Positions 9,765 to 17,629 of a stretch of DNA of 64,000 nucleotides are shown here, piece by piece. The notes under the pieces were generated by a model. The model did no database searches and was not told where the DNA came from. It was given only the letters and a program-made list of their open reading frames with translations. This DNA comes from Paenibacillus algicola (GTDB taxonomy: Bacteria > Bacillota > Bacilli > Paenibacillales > Paenibacillaceae): assembly GCF_005577435.1 (NCBI RefSeq), contig NZ_CP040396.1, positions 4,171,001 through 4,235,000 on the forward strand, in the 5' to 3' direction. The position numbers and the translations under genes are program-made. Position 1 is the first letter of the stretch. Each line of letters starts with the position of its first letter.

Positions 9765-9813
9765 AAATTCGCCGCAACGAGTTTCTTCCCCCGAAACTCG
9801 ATGCGGCGAATTT
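9765..9813 (-). terminator. Second, very strong terminator hairpin
   Basis: AAATTCGCCGCA plus ACGAGTTTC pairs almost perfectly with GAAACTCG plus ATGCGGCGAATTT across a six-base loop. Runs of A and T flank it, so it works in either direction. On the minus strand it backs up the NADH oxidase terminator. Confidence 0.75.
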
Positions 9814-9844
9814 GTTTTTTTGTGTCTGTTTCATTTTCAAAAGC

Positions 9845-9888
9845 AAAGGCTGCCCCAAGAGAAGATGTTCATCTTCCGGGACAGCCTT
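9845..9888 (-). terminator. Terminator of the NADH oxidase gene
   Basis: AAGGCTGCCCC faces GGGACAGCCTT, with an inner GAAGATG/CATCTTC arm. It lies about 35 bases after the stop codon on the minus strand, and T-rich sequence follows. Confidence 0.7.
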
Positions 9889-9921
9889 TTTAAATGGGTT
9901 ATGCCGCTTATACCGTTTCCT

Positions 9922-11280
9922 TTACACCTGCACCGGATCCTTCACGAGCTTCGGCAGTGCCTCCAGGCCCGCCGTGTTCAGGAAGTTCCACGGCTTGTTG
10001 TAATGCGGCTGGAAGAAGAAGTCGACAAAGGCCAGCTGGTCAATCGTCATCTTGTTCTGGATACATACCGAGAGGGTGTTGACCGATTGGGTCAAGTCCG
10101 CTCCGGAGATCAGCTGGGCGCCCAGAATCCGGCGGTCCTTCTTGTCAAAGACGACCTTTAGCGTAACCTCCTCCGACGTCGGCATGAACTCGGGGCGGTA
10201 GTGCTCCTTGATCGTCACCGTGTCGAAATCCAGCTCCTCCTCCTTCGCAGTCAGCTCCGTCAAGCCGGTGGAGGCGATGTGATGGCTGTAAATTTTCAAG
10301 CCCGAGGTGCCCTGGGTGCCCATATACTCCGTCGTCGGCTTGGCCAGGTTGCGCGCTACGAGTGTGCCCATCCGTACCGCATTCGTGGCCAGCGGGATGT
10401 ACATCGCCTTGCCGGTCGGGTTGTACCGGACAGCGCAGCTGTCGCCAGCGGCGAAGACGTCTTTTTTGCTGGTCTGCATGTAGGAATCGACGACGATCGC
10501 CCCATTCTTCAGCATCTCAACCTGACCCTTCAGCAGCTCGGTGTTCGGGCGGAAGCCGATGCACAGAATGACCATATCGGTTTCAATCGTGCCTTTATCG
10601 GTGATGACGCGCTTCACCTGGCCATGCTCGCCCTCAAAGGATTTCACAGTCTGTCCCAGCGCCAGTTCAATGCCCTTCTGGCGGAACGACTCCTCGACTT
10701 TATCGCTGAATTCCGGGTCCAGATATTTATTCAGAATCCGGTCCACGCTATCGACGAGGGTCACCTTCTTGCCGTTCTGCTGAAACGCCTCCACCAGCTC
10801 CACACCGATATAGCCGGCGCCAACCACCGTGATGTGCTTCGCATGCTTCGACTTCTCAATAATGGTATTGGAATGATTGTAGTTCTTGCTCAGCAAAATA
10901 TTGTCCAGATCAATGCCGTCCAGCTTCGGAATGATCGGCCAAGAGCCGGTCGTCACAATCAGCTTGTCGAACGTATCCTCCAGCGTTTCGCCGGTGTCGA
11001 GGTTGCGCGCAGTCAGCTTTTTGCCGTCCGTATCGACAGAGACGACCTCATGCTTCATCTTCGTCGTTACGCCCATTTCCGCCAGCTGGTCCGGGGAGGA
11101 GTAGAACAAGCCGTCCGGATCCTTCACGACCCCGCCGACATACAGCGCAATTCCGCAGCTCAGGAATGAAATATTATCATTGCGTTCATATACGGTAATT
11201 TGAGCCTCCGGGTACAGCTTCGCGGTATTCACAATTGCTGCCGTTCCGGCATGGGTACATCCGATCACTGCTACTTTCAT
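9922..11280 (-). CDS. nox: FAD-dependent NADH oxidase / CoA-disulfide reductase family
   Basis: A 452-residue flavoprotein of the pyridine nucleotide-disulfide reductase class I family. The FAD-binding fold begins at once (VAVIGCTHAGTAA). The single redox cysteine is C42 in SFLSCGIALYVGG, as in water-forming NADH oxidases, NADH peroxidases and CoA-disulfide reductases. The NAD-binding GAGYIGVELVEAF and a C-terminal dimerisation domain follow. It would regenerate NAD+ while reducing oxygen or a disulfide. ATG at 11280 has AAGGAGG nine bases upstream; an in-frame ATG seven codons earlier overlaps this site. The promoter carries three Rex-type palindromes, which fits NADH/NAD+ control. Confidence 0.93.
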   Translation of the reverse strand: MKVAVIGCTHAGTAAIVNTAKLYPEAQITVYERNDNISFLSCGIALYVGGVVKDPDGLFYSSPDQLAEMGVTTKMKHEVVSVDTDGKKLTARNLDTGETLEDTFDKLIVTTGSWPIIPKLDGIDLDNILLSKNYNHSNTIIEKSKHAKHITVVGAGYIGVELVEAFQQNGKKVTLVDSVDRILNKYLDPEFSDKVEESFRQKGIELALGQTVKSFEGEHGQVKRVITDKGTIETDMVILCIGFRPNTELLKGQVEMLKNGAIVVDSYMQTSKKDVFAAGDSCAVRYNPTGKAMYIPLATNAVRMGTLVARNLAKPTTEYMGTQGTSGLKIYSHHIASTGLTELTAKEEELDFDTVTIKEHYRPEFMPTSEEVTLKVVFDKKDRRILGAQLISGADLTQSVNTLSVCIQNKMTIDQLAFVDFFFQPHYNKPWNFLNTAGLEALPKLVKDPVQV

Positions 11281-11368
11281 ATTCTTATTCCTCCTTGGCA
11301 TGATGGTATTTCATTAAGCTCGTCTGTCGTTCATTTTTCGGACTTTGTTTGTCATTTGCCGCTTGTTA

Positions 11369-11386
11369 TTGTGAAAATATTCACCT
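11369..11386. promoter_or_regulatory. Rex-type operator 1 (nox, downstream of the promoter)
   Basis: TTGTGAAAATATTCACCT matches TTGTGAAN4TTCACAA in the core, with mismatches at the last bases. It lies just downstream of the -10 element of the nox promoter, in the 5' leader. Confidence 0.6.
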
Positions 11387-11399
11387 TGTTCATGTCTTT

Positions 11400-11428
11400 A
11401 TTATATTGTGAATTAGTTCACAACGCAA
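11400..11428 (-). promoter_or_regulatory. Sigma-A promoter for nox
   Basis: On the minus strand TTGCGT (11423-11428) and TATAAT (11400-11405) are separated by exactly 17 bases, and the spacer is the perfect Rex-type palindrome. The predicted transcript has a leader of about 115 bases before the ATG. Confidence 0.75.
11406..11423. promoter_or_regulatory. Rex-type operator 2 (nox, in the promoter spacer)
   Basis: TTGTGAATTAGTTCACAA is a perfect 7+4+7 inverted repeat and a full match to the Rex consensus. It also fits the TGTGA-N6-TCACA pattern of Bacillus Fnr. Its position between -35 and -10 argues for a repressor, so Rex is the better guess. Confidence 0.75.
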
Positions 11429-11451
11429 TAGGCTGCAGCAATCCTCACACT

Positions 11452-11469
11452 TTGTTCACAATTTCACAA
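11452..11469. promoter_or_regulatory. Rex-type operator 3 (nox, upstream)
   Basis: TTGTTCACAATTTCACAA keeps the right arm of the Rex consensus and most of the left arm. It is upstream of the -35 element. The remainder of the 11281-11693 gap has no gene. Confidence 0.5.
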
Positions 11470-11629
11470 TCTTTGATCTCTGGGAACACTTCTATGGCAA
11501 TGAGCTATGAGCTAGAGAATGTCGGGAATATTGGTTTTTTTAATTAATACCAGTGCTGGAGGCTTTTGAACCAGCTTTTCACAGTTATTTCTGCACGATG
11601 TGCGTTTGGACAGCAGACAAATGGAACTC

Positions 11630-11672
11630 AAAAAAAAGACCACCGGCAGGCGCCCGCCCACCAATGATCTTA
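11630..11672 (-). terminator. Probable terminator after the hybrid kinase gene
   Basis: On the minus strand a GC-rich, self-complementary stretch (GGGCGGGCGCCTGCC) is followed by GGTGGTC and eight T, about 25 bases after the kinase stop. The stem is not clean. Confidence 0.4.
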
Positions 11673-11693
11673 TTGTCTCTTAATCCGATCACA

Positions 11694-13439
11694 TTATTCC
11701 TGGCTCTCCAGCATCGCATTCAGGCTGCCGCAGGCTTCCTCATAGGCAGGCTGCAGTTGTCCGAACGTATGAAGGCCCTGCTCCAGTCGGCCTGCCTTAC
11801 ATAACGCCTCAATCTCTGCCAGCAGCCGGGAGAATTCCTGAACGCCCAGACTGAGACTGCCGGACTTCATGTCATGGGCTGCCGCCGCCGCCTCGGCGCT
11901 TCTGCCTTGCTGCAGCAGCTTGTGCAGCCGCTCCATTTTGTCCGGCATATCCTCCTGGTACATTTGGAACAGCAGTGCCAGCAGCTCCTGACTGCCGTCT
12001 TCCTGAATTTCGATAATTTCGTGAATCGTTTTGTAATCCAGCACCGGCCGATCACTTTGAGCCGTTTTTTCAGGGAGATAAGCTTCCAGGATGGCGGCCA
12101 GAGCATGGGCATGCACCGGCTTGGATACGAAATCATTCATACCGGCATCCATGCACTGCCTGCGCGCCCGCTCATCGGTGCTGCCTGTCATCGCCACCAG
12201 CGGCACAGCCGGCTTGCCCAGCTGCTGCTCCTCAGTGCGGATTTGAGCCGCGGCTTCCGCTCCGCTCAGCTTGGGCATCATATGATCCATCAGGATGAGG
12301 GCATAGGTGTTCTCGCGCGCCTTCTGTACGGCCTCCAGCCCGTTCCGGGCCCAGTCCACCTGCTGCAAGCCCAGCTTACGCAGCTGCATCCCCACCACCT
12401 GACGGTTGATGTCATTATCCTCCACCAGCAGCACCGGGACAGACAGATCCCGGCTGGTCGTCTGCAGCGGCTGCTGCTCTGCATATGCGGCGCGAAGCGC
12501 TTCCACGGAGCGGTTACCGCTTTCCTGGCCGACAGCCGGCTCCAGCGGAATTTCAAACCAGAATAAGGTGCCCCGGCCTTCTTCACTGGATACTCCGATT
12601 CTCCCCCGCATCAGCTCGACAAGCGACTTGCAGATGGACAATCCTAACCCTGTGCCTCCATACTCTGGGGAGCCGCCTTCATCGGTCTGCATATAGGGCG
12701 TAAACAGATTCTTCTGATCCTCTGCTGAGATCCCCATGCCGGTGTCCTCGACCTCGAAGCGCACCAGGCTCTGGTTCTCGCCCTGGCCTTCAAGCTCTGC
12801 CGGCTTCACACGGATCATGATCTGCCCGTCCTGTGTGAACTTGTTGGCATTGCCGAGCAGATTCAGCATCACCTGATTGATCCTTCCTGCATCGCCAATC
12901 CACTGCCGCTCCAGCCGTTCGTCCAGAAGCATAGACAGCCGGTTGCCGTTGTTCTCCAGCTTGTCCTGCAGCAGCCTGGAACTATGATCCAAAATAACAT
13001 GCAGATCGAAGGCCTCCCGCCGCAGCTCCATTTTGCCCGCATCAATCTTGGATAAGTCCAGCAAATCGTTGATCATATGAATGAGCAGCGCTGCGGAATC
13101 GCGGATCAAGCCCACCGATTGCCGGTTAACATCCGTCAAGCCCGGCTGCTCCAGCATCTCCGCCATGCCCATGATGGCATTCATCGGTGTACGGATCTCA
13201 TGACTGATCACAGCCAGCAGCCGACCTTTCGCTTCATTAGCCTGCTCTGCCTCCAGGCGGGTCCGCTTGAGCTCGGCATTGTTCTTTGCCAGCCGGCGCT
13301 GCAGCGTGACCAGCTCATTATTCATAGCGGTAAATTCACCGAGCACCTGCTCTTCCCGTTCCCTCGCCCGGATGATCTGATCGGACATCTCTCTGATCGT
13401 CTGCCGCAGCCGTTCCGCCTCTGTATTAGGGTCATGCAT
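11694..13439 (-). CDS. Soluble hybrid histidine kinase: HisKA-HATPase-REC-HPt
   Basis: A 581-residue cytoplasmic hybrid kinase with no transmembrane segment and no PAS, GAF or other sensor domain. Residues 1-70 form a predicted coiled coil. The phosphoacceptor is H80 in VISHEIRTPMN. The ATPase has the N box (LLGNANKF), the G1 box (EDTGMGIS) and the G2 box (GGTGLGLS). A receiver follows with D385 in LILMDHMMP and K440. A C-terminal HPt domain has H522 in AHDMKSGSLSLG. Such a full phosphorelay needs an external input and a final response regulator, and neither is in this protein. The cobalamin-binding gene ends only 38 bases upstream on the same strand and is the natural input candidate (inference). 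GGGAGG lies nine bases before the ATG. Confidence 0.93.
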   Translation of the reverse strand: MHDPNTEAERLRQTIREMSDQIIRAREREEQVLGEFTAMNNELVTLQRRLAKNNAELKRTRLEAEQANEAKGRLLAVISHEIRTPMNAIMGMAEMLEQPGLTDVNRQSVGLIRDSAALLIHMINDLLDLSKIDAGKMELRREAFDLHVILDHSSRLLQDKLENNGNRLSMLLDERLERQWIGDAGRINQVMLNLLGNANKFTQDGQIMIRVKPAELEGQGENQSLVRFEVEDTGMGISAEDQKNLFTPYMQTDEGGSPEYGGTGLGLSICKSLVELMRGRIGVSSEEGRGTLFWFEIPLEPAVGQESGNRSVEALRAAYAEQQPLQTTSRDLSVPVLLVEDNDINRQVVGMQLRKLGLQQVDWARNGLEAVQKARENTYALILMDHMMPKLSGAEAAAQIRTEEQQLGKPAVPLVAMTGSTDERARRQCMDAGMNDFVSKPVHAHALAAILEAYLPEKTAQSDRPVLDYKTIHEIIEIQEDGSQELLALLFQMYQEDMPDKMERLHKLLQQGRSAEAAAAAHDMKSGSLSLGVQEFSRLLAEIEALCKAGRLEQGLHTFGQLQPAYEEACGSLNAMLESQE

Positions 13440-13477
13440 TTGCCTGTCCCTCCCTTACTTGTTGCTTCCAAACACCG

Positions 13478-14548
13478 TCACGTCGCCGGCTTCGTCAGGA
13501 CCAGCTGCTCCGCGGCAGCCACCGTAGCTTCAGCATCCGGCGCACAGCCATCCGCTCCGACCTCCCGCCACAGGTTAGGGTCCAGGTTGAAGGGCAGTCC
13601 TCCAACCATAATCTTCACATGCTTGTACCGCTCATCGGCCCGAATCTTGCGGATGAGGTCCCGCACCAGATGGATATGATAGGTCATCGTAGCCGATATC
13701 GCGACCACATCCGCGTCATGCTTCTCAATGGCTTGCAGCAGGCTGAAATCCGGAACGTCTGCTCCGAGATAATACGTGTCCCAGCCGTGCAGCTCGAACG
13801 TGTCGGCCACCATACGCAGCCCGATCTCGTGAGTCTCCTTGCCGACACAGGCCGCTACCAGGGTCAGGCCCTTACTGCCCACCGTCATCCAGTGCGGATA
13901 CAGACTGGAAATAATCGACTGGGTAACCGCTGTGCAGTAGTGCTCCTGAGCGACACTCACACGCCCCAGCTGCCAGAGCCTCCCGATCTCATACTGTGCC
14001 GCCTGAAAAATATGCTTGTACAGCGCAGAAATGCCGATTTCCCGCTCCAGCAGCCCGTGAATCAGGCTGGAGGCTTCCCGGCGCTTTCCTTGCAGCAGCA
14101 GCTCCAGATAATCTGCCGCCTCCTTTGCCAAAGGGTTGTCCTCCGTAATATAGGAATCCAGCGTCACCGTCTCCACAGACTGCATCATCCCCATGTCCAA
14201 ATAATCCAGGACGGTTCCTTTGTCTTGATGATCAAACCGCTCATCCAGCGCTTTCCTCATCGCTTCCAGATTCACCCTTAAATCCTCGCCTGTCACCTTG
14301 TAGCCTTCGAGCAGTACCTTTAACCACGATACATAATGTAAAAATAAAGCCGGACTCTTGACCAGCACACTCTCCGCTAAATAATTCAGCGTATACAGCG
14401 AGTCACGCCGGGTCTTTTCTTTTCCGGAAGGGCCGAAGCGGTCCTGCAGATCCGGCTGCCTGTTGTATTGCTGCTCCGTGATCCAGTCCGCAAGCTTCTC
14501 GGCCTCGTTCAGCAATGCATCTCCGGCGGTCTTTTCTGTCATTCCCAT
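13478..14548 (-). CDS. Stand-alone cobalamin-binding protein with photoreceptor-type signature
   Basis: A 356-residue protein with an N-terminal helical region (1-130) of no recognised family, a four-helix cobalamin cap (about 140-215) and a Rossmann-type B12-binding domain (about 225-350). The lower-axial-ligand motif E-x-H-x-x-G is ETHEIG with H240. The cap has W192-x9-E202-H203, which is the signature of adenosylcobalamin photoreceptors of the CarH/LitR type. Unlike CarH it has no MerR DNA-binding domain. It sits 38 bases before a sensorless hybrid kinase and 47 bases after an ABM-fold gene. It may sense light or B12 and control the kinase (inference). Corrinoid methyltransferase partner proteins share the fold but usually lack the W-x9-EH motif. 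Confidence 0.9.
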   Translation of the reverse strand: MGMTEKTAGDALLNEAEKLADWITEQQYNRQPDLQDRFGPSGKEKTRRDSLYTLNYLAESVLVKSPALFLHYVSWLKVLLEGYKVTGEDLRVNLEAMRKALDERFDHQDKGTVLDYLDMGMMQSVETVTLDSYITEDNPLAKEAADYLELLLQGKRREASSLIHGLLEREIGISALYKHIFQAAQYEIGRLWQLGRVSVAQEHYCTAVTQSIISSLYPHWMTVGSKGLTLVAACVGKETHEIGLRMVADTFELHGWDTYYLGADVPDFSLLQAIEKHDADVVAISATMTYHIHLVRDLIRKIRADERYKHVKIMVGGLPFNLDPNLWREVGADGCAPDAEATVAAAEQLVLTKPAT

Positions 14549-14589
14549 GCTTATCCCTTCCTCTCTATAGATGTATGCTGCAATGAGAA

Positions 14590-14609
14590 TACGGGCTATT
14601 CCGCCCGTA
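14590..14609. other. Short hairpin at the ABM-B12 gene junction
   Basis: TACGGGC and GCCCGTA flank a six-base loop at the end of the ABM gene. No T run follows, so it is more likely a processing or attenuating hairpin than a full terminator. Confidence 0.35.
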
Positions 14610-14901
14610 CGTGGTATCTTCGAACCATCGGCTTGATGCCGGCCAGCTCCTGATCCGGATATTTTTTCTCCAGCTCATGGATCCGCTTGAAATCCTCACT
14701 CGTTACCCAAGCCAGATAATGCTCCTTCTTCTCCCACGTCATGTGAACCGTGAGCTCTCCCGGCTTATGCTCGTTCTGAAGCAGCTGAAATGAAAGAAAG
14801 CCAGGCTGCTTATCGACGGACCGGCTTCGGTTGACATATAATTGGACCAAGTCCTCTGCCTTGTGCACAGGCACCTCTACGACGGATTGAACGATATACA
14901 C
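14596..14901 (-). CDS. Antibiotic biosynthesis monooxygenase (ABM) domain protein
   Basis: A 101-residue single ABM domain (dimeric alpha-beta barrel) as in IsdG/HmoA-type heme-degrading enzymes and quinol monooxygenases. Visible family features are QPGFLSFQLLQNE, MTWEKKEHYLAWV and FKRIHE. Heme degradation is plausible but the catalytic residues cannot be assigned with certainty. The start is a GTG at 14901 with GGGAGG seven bases upstream. It is the first gene of a probable three-gene unit with the B12-binding protein and the hybrid kinase. A TATAAT sequence (14966-14971, minus strand) precedes it. Confidence 0.85.
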   Translation of the reverse strand: MYIVQSVVEVPVHKAEDLVQLYVNRSRSVDKQPGFLSFQLLQNEHKPGELTVHMTWEKKEHYLAWVTSEDFKRIHELEKKYPDQELAGIKPMVRRYHVRAE

Positions 14902-15117
14902 GTAACGACCTCCCGAGGTTTAGCAGCTCTAGTATGAATATGAAATCGGTATAGATACTTCCCCTATTATAGCGCATTTGGAGACAGGTTTATATGAAAA
15001 CACCGGAATTGGCGGCAAAAAGGACAGCCTTTAGATGATTAAAGCAAGCAGGTTCCGGGTACAAGATTTATGCCAAAATGACTTGGCTGAATACATAGAA
15101 ACGAGGTTGTACCGTTC

Positions 15118-15678
15118 ATGAGACTGGAGACAGAAATGTTTGTGTCTGTATGGCATCTGGCCGTGCCGGTGCTGGTGCTCATTGCCTTCATCGGCATGGT
15201 TGCCGGAGGCTACGACCGGAGAACGACGCTCAAGAGCACAGGCTGGTCGCTGGTGGTATTCTATGCCTTTGTCACGTTTACGACCGTGATCGTGTCCCAG
15301 GAGTCGCTCTACGTGGAAGAGAAGATGGTACAGGACATGGATGAATATCATGCGGAAATCAAGGACAGGCTTCCCTTCTCGGAGGCGCCGGGCATTGTGG
15401 CTTATGTGGGGGCGTTTCTGGACGAGGACGATGGTACCAAATGGGTCATCTACGCCGGCAATTACGGCTCGGCTCCGTTTACCGGAACCGTTAGCGTGAC
15501 GGTGATGGATGAAGACCGGGTTACCGAGCTGCTGAAGCGCACCTTTGAAGAGGTTCACCTTGCACCGGGAGAGAAGAAGGAGCTGGATACGGTGTATTCC
15601 TTGGAGAGCAGAGATAACCCGTATCTTATGCAGTTCAAGGCTGCTCCGGCTTCAAGTGCAGGTGCGGATGCTCCTTGA
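15118..15678 (+). CDS. Unrecognised membrane-anchored protein
   Basis: A 186-residue protein that I do not recognise. Two hydrophobic segments (about residues 12-31 and 43-60) are followed by an acidic soluble region of about 125 residues, probably outside the cell, that contains a beta-rich part (WVIYAGNYGSAPFTGTVSV) resembling an extracellular FxLYD-like or CARDB-like sandwich. A GAGG sequence precedes the ATG, and the codon pattern looks coding throughout. It is monocistronic and ends at a very strong terminator. Confidence 0.75.
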   Translation: MRLETEMFVSVWHLAVPVLVLIAFIGMVAGGYDRRTTLKSTGWSLVVFYAFVTFTTVIVSQESLYVEEKMVQDMDEYHAEIKDRLPFSEAPGIVAYVGAFLDEDDGTKWVIYAGNYGSAPFTGTVSVTVMDEDRVTELLKRTFEEVHLAPGEKKELDTVYSLESRDNPYLMQFKAAPASSAGADAP

Positions 15679-15725
15679 AGTTATTCCTATAGGCGGCCGC
15701 ATCCTGACACAGCTCTGCTTGACCT

Positions 15726-15776
15726 GTAAAGGCCTGCCCTAGAAGCACCTCAGTGCTTCATAGGGCAGGCCTTTAC
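15726..15776 (+). terminator. Very strong terminator
   Basis: GTAAAGGCCTGCCCTA pairs with TAGGGCAGGCCTTTAC, and the loop contains a further GAAGCAC/GTGCTTC stem. It lies between convergent genes. Confidence 0.85.
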
Positions 15777-15789
15777 TTATCCTCTGCTG

Positions 15790-15819
15790 AGCGTCCCGCC
15801 CATTGGCATGGGCGGGACG
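15790..15819. terminator. GC-rich hairpin between convergent genes
   Basis: GCGTCCCGCCCA pairs with TGGGCGGGACGC. Only a weak T run (TTCTT) follows on the plus strand. It could stop transcription of the minus-strand membrane protein gene or act as a second stop for the plus-strand gene. Confidence 0.55.
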
Positions 15820-15831
15820 CTTCTTGAATGA

Positions 15832-17034
15832 TTACCCGCTGTTCTGGACAGCGTGATGCCTGGCTTTAGCGCCGTCCCGTCTGCGGCGCAAGCCAAGGGC
15901 CAGCAGATAGGGCAGCCAGATAAAGACCGGTGCTACCATCGACATCCCGATCAGCCCGCCGCCGATCGAATAGAGGGCACTCCCCTCCTCACTGCTCCCG
16001 GCAATCATATCCAGCACCAGCTGTGTCACAAACAGACCGCCCCAGCAGACCAGCAGATGAGGCCAGCGGAGGCGCTTGACCAAGAAGAAGAACAAGAAGC
16101 TCATGACGAGCATCAGCAGTACCGGAATGATCACCCCGTCAGGATCTATCCTGCCAGCGACTGCCTGATTCATAATGAGCCAGCTGAGGAAGAACTGGAG
16201 TACAAACACCATCCAGCCCAAGGGACCCACATTGGCAAACACCGCTTTTTGAGCCTGCTGTGCCTCCTGCTCCTCGATCCGCCGAATTTCCGCATCCAGT
16301 GCCTCCAGCTCTTCCGGACCCGGCGCTCGCTGCTCCTCTTCCTCGACCTTCTTCTCAATGAAGGGCCGGAACGCCCGCTCGATATTGTTCTCAAACACGG
16401 CGGCGCCCCGATTCTCCTCCTCCCGGAGAACGTAGATGGCCGCTTCATCCTCGTCCACGACCACCACCGACGACAGCCAGAGCGGGATGCCATGCGGAGC
16501 CAGTGTCTTCAGCCACTCGTTCGCCTCCCGCGTCTCTGCCAAAGGCACGCTGATCATCTTCTCGCCTCCGCCGCTGTTGTAGATCAGGTGAATGACCGGC
16601 CACAGCTCGACCTGGGGCGCGCGTTCCCGGAAGGAGGTTTCTTTGTAGGCGTAGCTGTACATCATCACATGGCGTCCGTAGTACATCTCGGAGATGTCCT
16701 TCAGACGGATGCTGCCGCTTTGCTCCTCCCGGGTCTCCCGGTCCCACACGGTATACCTCAGTACATCTTCATAGATGGCAAAATAATCATTATGACGGTT
16801 ATGCCAGATGCGCGTCGCCAGGCTCCTCCACAGCGATCGAATCATCCATAGGCCTAGAGGTATGGCCAGCAGGGTGAGCGCCATCCAGCCCGATGGCCAT
16901 AGGGTCAGCAAGATTACCGGACCCACAACCAGCGCCAGTCCCAGCAGCATTCCTATTATCATCATTTCAAACGTCAGTATCCAGTAGAAGGGCTGCATTT
17001 TGCGCTCCCGATATTCGTGAATCGCCGTGGACAC
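15832..17034 (-). CDS. Unrecognised multi-pass membrane protein
   Basis: A 400-residue protein without a family I can name. Two N-terminal transmembrane segments (about 15-65) lead into a cytoplasmic domain that begins like a bacterial PH domain (YFAIYEDVLRYTVWDRETREE). Then come a glutamate-rich coiled segment (about 230-262) and four C-terminal transmembrane segments. The start is a GTG at 17034 with AAAGGAG upstream. The very basic C-terminus (LRRRRDGAKARHH) is probably cytoplasmic. It stands alone on the minus strand. Confidence 0.75.
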   Translation of the reverse strand: MSTAIHEYRERKMQPFYWILTFEMMIIGMLLGLALVVGPVILLTLWPSGWMALTLLAIPLGLWMIRSLWRSLATRIWHNRHNDYFAIYEDVLRYTVWDRETREEQSGSIRLKDISEMYYGRHVMMYSYAYKETSFRERAPQVELWPVIHLIYNSGGGEKMISVPLAETREANEWLKTLAPHGIPLWLSSVVVVDEDEAAIYVLREEENRGAAVFENNIERAFRPFIEKKVEEEEQRAPGPEELEALDAEIRRIEEQEAQQAQKAVFANVGPLGWMVFVLQFFLSWLIMNQAVAGRIDPDGVIIPVLLMLVMSFLFFFLVKRLRWPHLLVCWGGLFVTQLVLDMIAGSSEEGSALYSIGGGLIGMSMVAPVFIWLPYLLALGLRRRRDGAKARHHAVQNSG

Positions 17035-17106
17035 GTTGGGCCACTCCTTTATACAGAAGATTTATGTACAGCTGCAGTCCCTGCAGCCAAAGCAAAAGCA
17101 CAAGCA

Positions 17107-17141
17107 AAAGCCCCTCCCCGGTGCACGACCGGAGAAGGGCT
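17107..17141 (-). terminator. Terminator after the DUF3243 gene
   Basis: On the minus strand AGCCCTTCTCCGGT pairs with ACCGGGGAGGGGCT and is followed by TTTTGC. Confidence 0.7.
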
Positions 17142-17153
17142 GAGGCCATATGA

Positions 17154-17507
17154 TTAGTGATGGCTGGATTCGTTCTGAGCCAGCTTGACCAGCATGTGGG
17201 CCAGCTTGTGGCGCTCCTCTTCCGAACCCACCTTCCACAGCTCCTGCAGCAGCTTCTCTTCGCTGTTGCGCGGATCTTCGTGCTCGGCCAGATAGTTGGC
17301 TACCTTCTCGGCGCCCTTGGCCAGCTGCTCCTCGCCAAGACCGATGCTTTCTGCCAGTTTGATACGTTTATGCAGGTAGGATTTGAAGGTATCAAAGTTG
17401 GCCAGGATTTGATCCTTTTCCCCTTGATCCATCTTGTTCATGGCATCGTCCACTTTGTTCATATCAAGCTCACCGTCTTTTTTGACTACATGATTATGTT
17501 CAGACAT
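17154..17507 (-). CDS. DUF3243 domain protein
   Basis: A 117-residue, charged, all-helical cytoplasmic protein. The DUF3243 region spans about residues 30-112 (FDTFKSYLHKRI, VANYLAEHEDP, LLQELWKVGSEEERHKLAHMLVKL) and is like Bacillus YmfJ. The function of the family is unknown. It is monocistronic with its own terminator. Confidence 0.88.
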   Translation of the reverse strand: MSEHNHVVKKDGELDMNKVDDAMNKMDQGEKDQILANFDTFKSYLHKRIKLAESIGLGEEQLAKGAEKVANYLAEHEDPRNSEEKLLQELWKVGSEEERHKLAHMLVKLAQNESSHH

Positions 17508-17629
17508 GTCTAACGCCTCCTCAGTAAATTTTTACTATATTCGGTAACGTAGAATTATTAAACCCCAGGGGCATGCCTGAATCAGAATCTGCAGATTAGA
17601 CAAAGAGTTTACATCGGCTATACAACCAA

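Noticed and set aside
15128..15558. Minus-strand open frame opposite the membrane-anchored protein
   Set aside because: No ribosome binding site or family features; the plus-strand frame has a start, transmembrane segments and a matching terminator.
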